Positions 55,286 through 64,000 of a stretch of DNA of 64,000 bases are shown one piece after another. The stretch is from Bacteroidota bacterium (lineage in GTDB: Bacteria; Bacteroidota; Bacteroidia; B-17B0; Aurantibacillaceae). Both the position numbers and the translations under genes were made by a program. Numbering within the stretch: position 1 is the first letter of the stretch; the number at the start of each line of letters is the position of its first letter. The stretch is from positions 1 to 64,000 of the forward strand of contig JAJNDK010000006.1 of the NCBI GenBank assembly GCA_021156365.1, in the 5' to 3' direction. The notes under the pieces were generated by a model, which was given only the letters and a program-made list of their open reading frames with translations, was not told the DNA's origin and made no database searches.

Positions 55286-56278
55286 ATGTTCACAATTGAT
55301 ACCCACACGCACATCATTCCAAAAGAAATTCCGGACTTTGCAAAGAAATTCGGCTATGGCGATTTTATCCGACTCGAGCACCACGAAAAAGGAAAAGCCT
55401 GGATGATCCAGGGCAACAAGCGTTTCAGGCAGATCGAAGAGAACTGCTGGAATGAAGGATTGCGTATGCAGGAAATGCAACAGCATCAGGCGGATATGCA
55501 GGTGATCTGCACGATCCCTGTTATGTTCAGCTACTGGGCGCAGGCAAAGGATGCATTGGAAGTATCTGTTTTTCTGAATGATCACATTGCTGAGGTAGTG
55601 AACAAATATCCTCAACAGTTTATTGGCCTTGCCACCGTTCCCATGCAGGATACAAAGCTTGCAATACAGGAGCTGGAACGCTGCATGAAAGTAGGTTTCA
55701 AGGGAGTGCAGATCGGCAGTAATGTAAATGATAAAAACCTGAACGAACCGGAGATCGTTGAGTTCTTTGCTGCCTGCGAAAGCCTGAATGCAGCTGTATT
55801 GATCCATCCCTGGCAAATGATGGGGCAGGAGCACATGTCGAAATACTGGCTGCCCTGGCTGGTAGGAATGCCTGCAGAGATCAGCAGGGCTATCTGCTCG
55901 ATGATCTTTGGCGGTGTTTTCGAAAAACATCCCGATCTGAAAGTATGTTTTGCGCATGGCGGAGGTTCTTTTCTGCCGACTATAGGCCGGATAGAGCATG
56001 GATGGGATTGCCGGCCCGACCTGGTTGCTATAGACAACCCGGAGAATCCAAAAAAATATTTGGGAAAATTCTGGGTGGATTCGCATGTATGTGATCACAA
56101 GATGTTGCAATACGTGATAGATCTTGTAGGAGCGGATAAAATAATGCAGGGCTCGGATTACCCTTTCCCGCTGGGAGAAGCCGTTCCGGGTGAGCTGGTG
56201 CGTAGCGCTCCTATTACAGATACAGAAAAAAGAAAGATACTCGGCGACTCCGCAAAGGCCTGGCTGGGGATCAACTGA
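55286..56278 (+). CDS. ACMSD-like amidohydrolase (2-amino-3-carboxymuconate-6-semialdehyde decarboxylase family)
   Basis: ACMSD decarboxylates a kynurenine-pathway intermediate and steers tryptophan breakdown away from NAD synthesis. The 330-residue protein has the metal-binding start IDTHTHIIPKE (His7, His9), RMQEMQQHQADMQVICTIPVM, LIHPWQMMGQ (third histidine), CFAHGGGSFLP and GSDYPFPLGE (metal Asp). The HPWxMMG and YPFPLGE segments are typical of the ACMSD subgroup. No other kynurenine-pathway gene is in the window, so the physiological substrate is inferred. Probably in one transcript with dnaB. Confidence 0.88.
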   Translation: MFTIDTHTHIIPKEIPDFAKKFGYGDFIRLEHHEKGKAWMIQGNKRFRQIEENCWNEGLRMQEMQQHQADMQVICTIPVMFSYWAQAKDALEVSVFLNDHIAEVVNKYPQQFIGLATVPMQDTKLAIQELERCMKVGFKGVQIGSNVNDKNLNEPEIVEFFAACESLNAAVLIHPWQMMGQEHMSKYWLPWLVGMPAEISRAICSMIFGGVFEKHPDLKVCFAHGGGSFLPTIGRIEHGWDCRPDLVAIDNPENPKKYLGKFWVDSHVCDHKMLQYVIDLVGADKIMQGSDYPFPLGEAVPGELVRSAPITDTEKRKILGDSAKAWLGIN

Positions 56279-56354
56279 TAAATGCCCGGTGCGGCTATTC
56301 AATAACACCTTTTTTCGTACATTCGTTAAAACAGGAATCTACACTTTATCGGAA

Positions 56355-58457
56355 ATGAATAATCAGAAGGTCTTTCAGCTGCTTGGTTTGCTTCTTGTTC
56401 TTTTCCCTGCAACCTTATTTTCACAAACTCCCACTTCGGATTCCCTTCAGCAGATTTTAAAGTCGGCGAAAACGGATACGGCAAAATGCCGTATACTCAG
56501 CGCATTGGTCGATTCGGAGTACGATGATAAGATCTGGCCTCAATACAACAGGCAGATAGAAGAAATATGTGAATCGAATCTTAAAAGAACCGATCTGGAC
56601 AGTGTGTCCGAAAGAATCTTCAAGACCAGCCTGGGAGCCTCCTATACCAATTCCGGATACATTAAAAAGCAACACGGTGATATTCACACTGCCCTGGACT
56701 TTTACTTCAAAGGCCTGAAAATACTGGAGGAAATGGGAGACAAAAAAGGGCAGGCTGAAGCGTACAACAATATCGGTTTTATTTATAAAAGCCAGAATGA
56801 ATATCAAAAAGCCCTCGATTATTTTAAGAAGTGCCAGGCGCTCTTTGAAGGATTAAAAGATAAGAAAGGAATAACTACTTCTTTAAACAATATGGGTTAC
56901 ATTTATCATGCTCTGGCGAATGTGAAGCAGGATAACAATAAGAAACAGGAATTGCTGGATAAGGCCCTTTTTTATTATGAGCAATCACTGACCAATAACC
57001 AGGAGCTGAAAAATGAGCGTGGAATAGCAATGTCGCAATACAATGTCGGCTATGTATATCTCGACAAAGGAGATACAACAAAGGCCCTGGATTACTTTGC
57101 AAAAAGTCTTGAGATCAGGCGTGGCCTTAATGAAAAGCTTGGCATTGCTCAGACAGTTAATGTTGTCGGAGAAATATTGTTTTCCAGGGGGGAAACTTCC
57201 GAAGCCCTGAAAAAAGCGGAAGAAGGTTTCAGGATAGCCAAAGAAAACGGTTTTGCCAAAGCATTGGAAAGCTCAAGTAAGACACTCGGTAAGATCTATG
57301 CCGGAACCGGCAACTGGAGAGGAGCGTATGAAATGCAGCTGCTGTATAAACAAATGAGTGACAGCATATCCAATGAAAAAAATCAAAAAGAATTGTTTCA
57401 GAAAGGATATCAGTACGAGTATGAAAAAAAGGCTGCTGCGGATAGCGTAAAAGCGGAAGAAGAAAAAAAGGTGGTTGCCATTCAGCTAAAACAGGAAAAA
57501 ACACAGCGATTCGCCTTGTATGGAGGGCTGGCATTGGTACTGGTGTTTGCAGGGTTTATTTTTAACCGGTTTAAAACAACACAGAAACAGAACAGGATCA
57601 TTCAGCTTCAAAAGGAAAAGGTGGAAAAGCAAAAAGAAGAGATCGAGCATCAAAAAGAGCTGGTAGATGATAAACAAAAGGAGATCGTAGACAGCATTAC
57701 GTATGCGAAACGCCTGCAACAGGCTATATTACCTCCTGCGGCTTATCTGGACAGGTACCTCGGCTCTAATTTTGTCCTGTATCGTCCCAAAGATATAGTA
57801 GCCGGTGATTTTTACTGGATGTTCGAATCGGAAGGCCTGGTGCTTATAGCGGCTGCCGATTCTACAGGACACGGAGTTCCGGGAGCAATGGTAAGTATTG
57901 TTTGCAGCAATGCATTGGACAAGGCCGTAAAAGAATTTAAACTGCGTGAGCCGGGTGAGATCCTGGACAAAGTAACGGATCTGGTGCTGGATACCTTTGC
58001 AAAAAGCGGGGAAGAGATCAAAGATGGAATGGATATTTCCCTGCTGTCTATTGATAAAAAGAATCAATCCATCAAATGGTCCGGTGCCAATAACCAATTG
58101 TGGTATGTAAAGCCAGGGATTGCCGGAGGTGTTTTTACAGAAATAAAAGCTAACAAGCAACCCATTGGAAAAAGCGACCACCGGGTGCCATTTACAACGC
58201 ATACCATTGATTGGATACCCGGAACACTGTTTTATCTGCTCACGGACGGGTATCCCGATCAGTTTGGTGGGCCGGATCTGACCAGTCGTCAGGCAGGTGG
58301 AAAAAAATTCAAGTACAAACAATTGGAAGAGCTTTTGCAGGAGATCCATTATCTTCCCCTACAGGAGCAATCCCGGATTTTGGATCAGCGTTTTGAAAGT
58401 TGGAAGGGTAGCCTGGAGCAGGTGGATGACGTTACGATCATAGGTGTCCGGATCTGA
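56355..58457 (+). CDS. TPR sensor protein with SpoIIE-type (PP2C-like) phosphatase domain
   Basis: From the Met at 56355 (signal peptide MNNQKVFQLLGLLLVLFPAT) the protein has 700 residues: several TPR repeats (AEAYNNIGFIYKSQNEYQKAL, TSLNNMGYIYHALANVK), a membrane helix at about 384-402 (FALYGGLALVLVFAGF), a coiled coil, and a SpoIIE phosphatase domain with KDIVAGDFYWM near 480 and AADSTGHGVPGAM near 500, ending in QVDDVTIIGVRI. Domain order suggests periplasmic sensing and cytosolic dephosphorylation, perhaps of an anti-sigma-factor antagonist. A longer frame from 56190 overlaps the amidohydrolase and is rejected. Confidence 0.9.
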   Translation: MNNQKVFQLLGLLLVLFPATLFSQTPTSDSLQQILKSAKTDTAKCRILSALVDSEYDDKIWPQYNRQIEEICESNLKRTDLDSVSERIFKTSLGASYTNSGYIKKQHGDIHTALDFYFKGLKILEEMGDKKGQAEAYNNIGFIYKSQNEYQKALDYFKKCQALFEGLKDKKGITTSLNNMGYIYHALANVKQDNNKKQELLDKALFYYEQSLTNNQELKNERGIAMSQYNVGYVYLDKGDTTKALDYFAKSLEIRRGLNEKLGIAQTVNVVGEILFSRGETSEALKKAEEGFRIAKENGFAKALESSSKTLGKIYAGTGNWRGAYEMQLLYKQMSDSISNEKNQKELFQKGYQYEYEKKAAADSVKAEEEKKVVAIQLKQEKTQRFALYGGLALVLVFAGFIFNRFKTTQKQNRIIQLQKEKVEKQKEEIEHQKELVDDKQKEIVDSITYAKRLQQAILPPAAYLDRYLGSNFVLYRPKDIVAGDFYWMFESEGLVLIAAADSTGHGVPGAMVSIVCSNALDKAVKEFKLREPGEILDKVTDLVLDTFAKSGEEIKDGMDISLLSIDKKNQSIKWSGANNQLWYVKPGIAGGVFTEIKANKQPIGKSDHRVPFTTHTIDWIPGTLFYLLTDGYPDQFGGPDLTSRQAGGKKFKYKQLEELLQEIHYLPLQEQSRILDQRFESWKGSLEQVDDVTIIGVRI

Positions 58458-58520
58458 GCGGAGCATGTTAATTTACCTTTAATCCGGTGAGCAGGCCGGT
58501 TTTTGTAGCCCAAAAAAGCC

Positions 58521-58528
58521 TATTTTTG
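58521..58528 (+). promoter_or_regulatory. Possible -7 element before ispG
   Basis: TATTTTTG is a full TAnnTTTG match 19 bases before the start codon. The nearest TTG is only 15 bases upstream of it, shorter than usual. Confidence 0.35.
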
Positions 58529-58547
58529 TTGAAGATTTTTAAAACTG

Positions 58548-60482
58548 ATGAGTAAGCTTTACTGCAACAGCCTTACCGAATACAGCCGTTTTGTAACGAG
58601 GGAAGTAATGGTAGGAACCATCGGCTTCGGGGGCAATAATCCGATCCGACTGCAATCCATGACCACTACCGATACCATGGATACGATCAAAACGGTGGAA
58701 CAAAGCATCCGGATGATAGAGGCTGGTTGTGAGCTGGTACGTATCACAGCGCCCAGCCTGAACGAAGCAAAGAACCTCGAAGTCATAAAAGCGGAGTTAG
58801 TAAAACGCGGGTATCACACCCCCCTGGTAGCGGATATCCATTTCACACCGAATGCAGCAGAACATGCGGCGCGGATCATCGAAAAAGTTCGGATCAACCC
58901 GGGTAACTACGCGGACAAGAAAAAATTCGAGCACATTGATTACACCAACGAATCCTATGAAGCGGAACTGGAACGCATTCAAAAACGTTTTTTGCCTTTG
59001 GTGAAGATCTGTAAAGAGTATGGAACTGCTATGCGCATAGGGACCAATCATGGTTCGCTGAGTGACAGGATCCTGAGTCGTTACGGAGACACGCCACTTG
59101 GCATGGTGGAATCGGCATTCGAATTTCTACGCATTTGCGAAGCGGAAAATTATCACAATATCATTCTTTCGATGAAAGCCAGCAACACACAGGTGATGGT
59201 GCAGGCATACCGTTTACTCGTTCAGAAAATGATGGAGACGGGCAGGAATTATCCTTTGCATTTAGGTGTTACGGAAGCAGGTGAAGGGGAAGACGGGCGT
59301 ATCAAATCGGCTGTGGGTATCGGAACCTTGCTGGAAGATGGCCTGGGTGATACCGTACGCGTGAGCTTAACGGAAGAACCGGAATTCGAGATCCCTGTTG
59401 CACGGGCATTGGTAGAACGCTACAGTAACCGGAAAGGACACGGTCCTATTAAAAAGATCGATGGAGCGCTTCCGTACGATCCGACAGATTACAAACGCCG
59501 GGAAACCCGCGAAGTGATCAATATCGGTGATCACAATGTAACACGGGTGATCGCTGACCTCAGTGCAAAAGAAACGATCACGCCTGCCAATTTTTATGCT
59601 TACGGGTATACCTATGCGCCACAGCTCGACAAATGGAACCTGAGCGACATGGCAGTGGATTATATGTATCTCGGGAACAACCGTATTGATTTTGATATCC
59701 CCGGAACGCTGGGCCTGATCTATAATTCGGAAGTGTGGAAAGAATTGAAGGGCGCTGTCCGTTCCTATCCCTTGTTTTGCGGAAACGAATTTTTTGCATC
59801 GGACAAAATAAGCAATGAACTGAATTTTGTAGTGGCAGATTCAAACGTGCTGACGAAAGAGTTTATCGAAAAATTAAGTGCACAAAAAAATGTGACATTG
59901 ATCCTCGACACCTTCAATGCGCATGCCATGGCCGACCTACGCCGGATGTTCATCGACCTGGAATTAAACAAGTGTAAGATCCCTGTTATTATAAAACGCA
60001 ATTATGTAGACCTGGATGACCAGGATTTTCAGATGCATGCCGCAACGGATGTAGGCGCATTGCTGATCGACGGAATGGGCGATGGTGTCTGGATCAAACA
60101 ACAGAATTGTGTTTCACCTGTTGTCTGCAATTCAACGGTATTCGGGACTCTGCAGGCGGCACGTACACGGATCTCCAGAACGGAATACATTTCCTGTCCG
60201 AGCTGTGGGCGTACACTTTTTGATCTGCAGGAAACGACTGCAAAGATCAGGGTGCGCACCGATCATTTGAAAGGGATCAAGATCGGCATCATGGGCTGTA
60301 TTGTGAACGGTCCCGGTGAAATGGCTGATGCGGATTACGGTTACGTGGGAGTAGGAGTAGGCAAAATTTCCTTGTACAAAGGAAAAGAAGTGGTAAAGAA
60401 AAACGTGCCTGCAGAAGAAGCCGTGGATGAGCTGATCTCCCTGATCCGTGAGCACGGTGACTGGGTGGAGAAAGTTGTATAG
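58548..60482 (+). CDS. ispG: 4-hydroxy-3-methylbut-2-enyl-diphosphate synthase, three-domain type
   Basis: IspG (GcpE) converts MEcPP to HMBPP in the MEP isoprenoid pathway using a [4Fe-4S] cluster. The 644 residues include the TIM-barrel domain (IRLQSMTTTDTMDT, LVADIHFTPNAAEHAA), an inserted domain from about 290 to 530 that is absent from the E. coli enzyme but usual in Bacteroidota, plants and Chlamydiae, and the C-terminal cluster domain with Cys550, Cys553 (SCPSCGRTLFDL), Cys584 and Glu591 (MGCIVNGPGEM). It has its own promoter-like element. Confidence 0.97.
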   Translation: MSKLYCNSLTEYSRFVTREVMVGTIGFGGNNPIRLQSMTTTDTMDTIKTVEQSIRMIEAGCELVRITAPSLNEAKNLEVIKAELVKRGYHTPLVADIHFTPNAAEHAARIIEKVRINPGNYADKKKFEHIDYTNESYEAELERIQKRFLPLVKICKEYGTAMRIGTNHGSLSDRILSRYGDTPLGMVESAFEFLRICEAENYHNIILSMKASNTQVMVQAYRLLVQKMMETGRNYPLHLGVTEAGEGEDGRIKSAVGIGTLLEDGLGDTVRVSLTEEPEFEIPVARALVERYSNRKGHGPIKKIDGALPYDPTDYKRRETREVINIGDHNVTRVIADLSAKETITPANFYAYGYTYAPQLDKWNLSDMAVDYMYLGNNRIDFDIPGTLGLIYNSEVWKELKGAVRSYPLFCGNEFFASDKISNELNFVVADSNVLTKEFIEKLSAQKNVTLILDTFNAHAMADLRRMFIDLELNKCKIPVIIKRNYVDLDDQDFQMHAATDVGALLIDGMGDGVWIKQQNCVSPVVCNSTVFGTLQAARTRISRTEYISCPSCGRTLFDLQETTAKIRVRTDHLKGIKIGIMGCIVNGPGEMADADYGYVGVGVGKISLYKGKEVVKKNVPAEEAVDELISLIREHGDWVEKVV

Positions 60483-60613
60483 TCTTTTGATGCCGTTGTT
60501 GGTGTTGTCACCAAGGAACCGGATATTTCCTTTATACAATCTGTAGTAGAAATGCGCTGGATGAAACGACATGTCAGTACCCATCATCCGCGTTAATTTA
60601 ATTCAGCTAACAA

Positions 60614-60654
60614 TTATCTGCGCAATCCGCGCAATCTGCGTCTGGCCAGCTAAC
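60614..60654. repeat. Partial inverted copy of the 220-base repeat
   Basis: ATCTGCGTCTGGCCAGCTAA is the reverse complement, with one mismatch, of part of both repeat copies near 19349 and 19581. The preceding CTGCGCAATCCGCGCAATCTG resembles CAGCGAAATCAGCGCAATATG of the first copy. The 203-base gap between ispG and the propeller gene holds nothing else recognisable. Confidence 0.6.
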
Positions 60655-60685
60655 CTATACTCGTAGAAGCAATATAAGCTACAGA

Positions 60686-61720
60686 TCATTTGTTCCCCAC
60701 TGCAAATATCTTATCCGAAACAGAAAGAATGATCTTTTCTTTTGTTGCACGCGGTGCTGTATAGGTCTTGCCGGACAAGGAATAGAAAAGCTGTATCTCT
60801 CCTTTTTTATCAATAACAAGCAGCCTTCCTTCTTTACGTGAGTAATAATAAAAACGTTTCTCAAAAATAAAGGGATAGATATACCATTCATGCCTGCCGG
60901 GAAGGCTCCAGGCTTCTTTCCCTGTTTTTATGTCGTAGGCATGCAGGCCTTCATCTGTAGCGCTTACCGCGTACTCATCAAAACCGAACAGGAAGGGTGA
61001 CTTGCCCTGTTGTGTCCAGATTATTTTTTGAGAAGTAAGTGATATTGCTGTAATTACCTGTCCCGTATCACTGAGCACAAGTATATTATCATAGATAACA
61101 GGTGGCATATACATCGCTCTTCGTTTCGCTCCACCGAAGCTTATTTTCGGTCCCGGTTTTCCGGTTTGTTTGGAGACCTGGTAAATATATCCGTTGGCAC
61201 AGGTAACCACTACCATATCGCCGTTCAGCACAGGAGGGGAAGTAATGCCGCCTGCCTTGTATTTCCATAGCTCTTTGCCCGAATGGATATCCAATGAGAC
61301 AATGGTAGAATCGAGTGAATTAAAAATAACCTGGTTCCCGTTTTTCACAAGGAGGCAGGGAGCATCGTCGTCAAAATTATAACCGTTTTGTGCTTTCCAG
61401 TTTTGCATTCCGGTTTTTTTATCAAGGGAGAGCACAACATCGGAAGATTTTGCACAGGCCATGATAAGAGCTTTATCGGTGCTCACCATATTGTGATACA
61501 GTCCTCCGTCTACCTTGCTTTCCCAGAGCAATTTTCCGCTGGCCACCTCGATTGCCATTACTTTCCCTTTTTCATTAGCGGTATAGAATACTCCATCTTC
61601 CAGTAAAGGATTCCCTATGCAGTATTTTTCGGTTTTGAGGCTCCATAAAGTATCCGTTGCGAGCTGGGCCCGGACATCCTGCAGAATAAGGAATAAGAAA
61701 ATAACAGCGATCGTTCTCAT
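60686..61720 (-). CDS. Exported PQQ-type beta-propeller protein
   Basis: The 344-residue protein has a signal peptide (MRTIAVIFLFLILQDVRAQ) and about seven propeller blades with the PQQ-like pattern of a W at each blade end (GKLLWESKV, GMQNWKAQNG, GKELWKYKAGG, QKIIWTQQG, GKEAWSLPG). Such propellers either bind pyrroloquinoline quinone or, as in BamB, serve as scaffolds. No dehydrogenase residues are obvious. It is the last gene of a minus-strand run after the BtuF-like gene (11-base gap). Confidence 0.85.
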   Translation of the reverse strand: MRTIAVIFLFLILQDVRAQLATDTLWSLKTEKYCIGNPLLEDGVFYTANEKGKVMAIEVASGKLLWESKVDGGLYHNMVSTDKALIMACAKSSDVVLSLDKKTGMQNWKAQNGYNFDDDAPCLLVKNGNQVIFNSLDSTIVSLDIHSGKELWKYKAGGITSPPVLNGDMVVVTCANGYIYQVSKQTGKPGPKISFGGAKRRAMYMPPVIYDNILVLSDTGQVITAISLTSQKIIWTQQGKSPFLFGFDEYAVSATDEGLHAYDIKTGKEAWSLPGRHEWYIYPFIFEKRFYYYSRKEGRLLVIDKKGEIQLFYSLSGKTYTAPRATKEKIILSVSDKIFAVGNK

Positions 61721-61731
61721 AAAGTAATTTT

Positions 61732-62514
61732 TTATAGTTCTTGGTTTAAATTTTCGAAATAAGCCGGAGAATGGATCAGGCGGGACCCGTACCAGCTGAA
61801 GAGCTCCCCATCGACTATCCGTATTTTTGCTTCCGGAACGATAGCCTGGAATTCGTGGATGTGTTTTTCATTGAATGGGTAAGGCTCTGAGGAAAGCAGG
61901 ATCAGCTCGGGATTCAGCTCTCTTAATTCCTTCTCGCTGATCTCGGGGTATCTTGAATCGGGATCATTGAGGATGTTCTCAAAGCCACATCGCGAAAGCA
62001 TATCGTTGATAAAGGTATCACGGCCAGTCATCATCAGCGGATTTTTCCAGATGAAATAAGCGGTACGTTTGGTCACGATTTGAATGGGCAGCTTTGCAAA
62101 GCCTTTTGCGATCAGGTCCCGGATCTTCTCTGCCGTTTTTCGTTTTTCGAAAATAGCTCCAAGATTTGTGATCATGTCAAGGGAGTCAGAAAGATTTTTT
62201 ATATCACTGATCCAGACCGGGAACAGCCTGCACAGCTCTTCGATCTGTTCTTTTTCATTTTCTTCCTTATTGGCAATAATGATATCCGGATTCAGCTCTT
62301 TTATTTTTGCTATGTCCAGTTTTTTCGTTCCGCCTATACGTGTTTTGGTACTGAACATTTCTTTGGGATGAATACAGAATTTGGTAATACCGGTCAGTTC
62401 TTCCTGCAAGCCAAGATCCCAGAGCAATTCACTCTGTGAAGGAACGACAGAAACGATCCGCCTGGGCGTTGCGTTTAGCTCAATGGTTCTGCCGGTTTGG
62501 TCTGTAAATTGCAT
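61732..62514 (-). CDS. BtuF/FhuD-like metal-receptor protein without signal peptide
   Basis: This 260-residue protein has the two lobes and long helix of class III ABC binding proteins: TPRRIVSVVPSQSELLWDLGL, KELNPDIIIANKEENEKEQIEELCRL, FIWKNPLMMTGRDTFINDML and NPELILLSSEPYPF. Homologues bind vitamin B12, haem or siderophores in the periplasm. No signal peptide or lipobox is present, and an in-frame TGA lies 10 codons upstream of the Met, so the protein is probably cytosolic. It begins 16 bases after the adenine deaminase stop. Confidence 0.85.
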   Translation of the reverse strand: MQFTDQTGRTIELNATPRRIVSVVPSQSELLWDLGLQEELTGITKFCIHPKEMFSTKTRIGGTKKLDIAKIKELNPDIIIANKEENEKEQIEELCRLFPVWISDIKNLSDSLDMITNLGAIFEKRKTAEKIRDLIAKGFAKLPIQIVTKRTAYFIWKNPLMMTGRDTFINDMLSRCGFENILNDPDSRYPEISEKELRELNPELILLSSEPYPFNEKHIHEFQAIVPEAKIRIVDGELFSWYGSRLIHSPAYFENLNQEL

Positions 62515-62530
62515 GCTGATTTCTTTATGA

Positions 62531-64000
62531 TCAGGAGCTCATGGCCCGTTCGTTGTTTATAGCAACACTGGTAAATTCAAAAGTGGATCCGTTGAACAAT
62601 CCTTTATCACTTAGTTTTAATTGAGGGATTACCAGAAGCGCCATAAACGAAAGTGTCATAAAGGGCGCATCCAGCTTACTTCCGAGTTCTTTTGCCTTTT
62701 TATCGATGTTCGTATATTCTTCCGCAATGGTGTATCCGTCCTTATCTGTCATGATCCCCGCGATCGGCAATGCAATGCTCATGCTCTCCGATCCCGAATT
62801 CAGAGAAAGCCCGCCTTTATTCTCAATGATCGTATTCACGGCTTTACACAGGTCTTCGTCATTCGTGCTCACTGCGACGATATTGTGACAATCGTGTGCT
62901 ACACAACTGGCGATCGCTCCTTTTTTTAGCCCGAAATTTTTGATGTAGGCCACACTTACCGGTGCATCGTTGTATCGGTTCACTACGACAATTTTCAGGA
63001 TGTCTTTCTCCACATCCGACTGGAAGTTGTTGCCCTCCGGTAGTATGTTCTCATGGAGCTCTTTCGTGATCAATTGCCCGTTCAGCGCTTCTATTACGCG
63101 GATGGTATTTCCGTTTATGTCCAGCGCGAAGTCAGCCTGCGATCTTTTCTTGCAGGAAAAGTTGTTGATGGTAGCGGCAGGGATACTTGCTATCAGCGGT
63201 TTTCCGTTTTCTGCCACCAGTATTCCTTTGATGTAGGTTTTAAGGATATTAAAATCATCCAGTGTATCGATCTGAATAAAATCTGCAGATTGTCCTTGTT
63301 GTAGCACGCCTACCGGCAATTGATAATGATTGATCACATTCATGGAGGCGGCCTGCAACACATCGAACAGATCGTAGCCTGCTTTCAGTGCACGTTTTAC
63401 ATGTCCATTGATATGCTCGTGGATCAGGCTGTCCGGATGTTTATCATCACAGCAGAACATGATCTTAGAGGGATAATAATTCAGCAGGGGGATCAGCTCG
63501 TTGAAATTTTTAGCTGCACTTCCTTCGCGAATCATAATATTCACACCCTGATCCAGCTTTCCATCCGCTTCGTCAAATGTAAAACATTCATGATCGGTAC
63601 TGATCACCGGCCAGCGGTCTTCGGTGCCTGCATAAAAGTAGTTGCGCATCTGTTCGCCCTGTAAGCCCGGAGCATGGCCATCAATTGGCTTATTGTGTTT
63701 TTGTGCGATCTTTATTTTTTCGTGTACTTCTTTGTCTCCGTATATCACGCCCGGGTAATTCATCATTTCGGCCAGGTAAACGATCTCCGGCCTGCTTAGC
63801 AGCGCATCGATATCAGCGGCATTGATCTCCGCTCCCGCTGTTTCGAATTTGGTGGCAGGAACGCAGGATGGGGCGCCAAAGAAAAAATGAAAAGGAACTT
63901 TTTTGCCATTCTCTATCATGTAATTTACGCCTTCCATTCCCATTACATTCGCTATTTCATGCGGATCGGAAATGGTAGCTACTGTTCCGTGCACCGTCGC
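62531..64000 (-). CDS. Adenine deaminase (N-terminus beyond the window)
   Basis: Adenine deaminase converts adenine to hypoxanthine and ammonia in purine salvage. The visible 489 residues begin in frame at the window edge (ATVHGTVATISDPHEIANV) and contain PSCVPATKFET, EMMNYPGVIYGD, IDGHAPGLQGEQ, STDHECFTFDEA, MIREGSAAKNF, MFCCDDKHPDSL and SVAINNERAM, all typical of the Ade family. The usual length is about 550 residues, so roughly 60 residues are missing. First visible gene of a three-gene minus-strand run. Confidence 0.93.
   Translation of the reverse strand, partial: ATVHGTVATISDPHEIANVMGMEGVNYMIENGKKVPFHFFFGAPSCVPATKFETAGAEINAADIDALLSRPEIVYLAEMMNYPGVIYGDKEVHEKIKIAQKHNKPIDGHAPGLQGEQMRNYFYAGTEDRWPVISTDHECFTFDEADGKLDQGVNIMIREGSAAKNFNELIPLLNYYPSKIMFCCDDKHPDSLIHEHINGHVKRALKAGYDLFDVLQAASMNVINHYQLPVGVLQQGQSADFIQIDTLDDFNILKTYIKGILVAENGKPLIASIPAATINNFSCKKRSQADFALDINGNTIRVIEALNGQLITKELHENILPEGNNFQSDVEKDILKIVVVNRYNDAPVSVAYIKNFGLKKGAIASCVAHDCHNIVAVSTNDEDLCKAVNTIIENKGGLSLNSGSESMSIALPIAGIMTDKDGYTIAEEYTNIDKKAKELGSKLDAPFMTLSFMALLVIPQLKLSDKGLFNGSTFEFTSVAINNERAMSS

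Noticed and set aside
55277-56308. 343-codon frame antisense to the amidohydrolase
   Set aside because: The plus-strand ACMSD-like protein has clear metal-binding motifs; the antisense product has none and no signal of translation.
56190-56354. Extended start of the SpoIIE phosphatase
   Set aside because: It overlaps the end of the amidohydrolase gene and would bury the signal peptide at residue 56.
60132-60587. 151-codon minus-strand frame at the end of ispG
   Set aside because: Two thirds of it lies opposite the conserved cluster domain of IspG. The part beyond ispG has no recognisable domain.

Overview
The window is chromosomal DNA of a member of the Bacteroidota, probably a free-living, gliding or biofilm-type lineage near Chitinophagales, Sphingobacteriales or Flavobacteriales. 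This rests on many secreted proteins with C-terminal type IX secretion (T9SS) sorting domains, an IspG with the large inserted domain, DUF4834 and YfhO membrane proteins, promoters of the TTG-N19-21-TAnnTTTG type, and start codons without a clear Shine-Dalgarno sequence. No phage, plasmid or CRISPR array is visible. The species cannot be named from sequence alone.

Layout. Bases 1-500 hold what looks like the end of an insertion element, a fibronectin III gene fragment and a terminator. Bases 500-13900 are a T9SS cargo island: a 12-repeat Asp-box propeller (+), then on the minus strand a 2253-residue subtilase adhesin, two copies of a duplicated two-gene cassette (one with a frameshifted type B sorting domain), and a small T9SS protein. 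Bases 13887-14466 contain tRNA-Ala(GGC), a decayed second tRNA-Ala copy interrupted by an 18-base palindrome, and three terminator hairpins. The operon rimP-nusA-infB follows (minus strand), with a strong hairpin between its promoter and the RimP start. Bases 19220-19762 carry that promoter plus a tandem 220-base repeat that includes the last codons of an S41-family protease gene. That protease is divergent from an exported WD40-caspase protein. Next come an eIF1/SUI1-like factor, a TPR protein and a 2776-residue T9SS adhesin with alternating Ig-like modules.

Bases 34800-40900 (+) are mostly housekeeping: transaldolase/fructose-6-phosphate aldolase, enolase, an orphan T9SS sorting domain left from a lost gene, a mitochondrial-type citrate synthase, a DUF6483-like protein, a TlpA-like thiol protein and a DinB-like protein. 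Bases 40945-48681 (minus) run from pth through a methyltransferase and several membrane proteins (YfhO, DUF4834 and a polytopic protein), probably involved in the cell surface, to a small cysteine-peptidase-fold protein and an uncharacterised helical protein. Two tandem 711/712-residue T9SS paralogues follow on the plus strand, then dnaB, an ACMSD-like amidohydrolase, a TPR-SpoIIE phosphatase and ispG. The right end (minus) has a PQQ-type propeller, a BtuF-like metal-receptor protein without a signal peptide, and adenine deaminase cut by the window edge.

The strongest leads are: (1) the duplicated T9SS cassettes, in which the protein bodies are conserved but the sorting domains differ; (2) the frameshifted type B domain and the orphan sorting domain, which the simple ORF view misses; (3) a 21-base-period direct repeat (ACCACTTAT, 12-base spacer, repeated) upstream of two T9SS genes, with the geometry of LytTR-regulator sites; (4) the palindrome-riddled tRNA remnant; (5) the secreted caspase-propeller; and (6) the alternating A/B adhesin repeats. 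All functions are inferred by reading the sequence; no database search was run.
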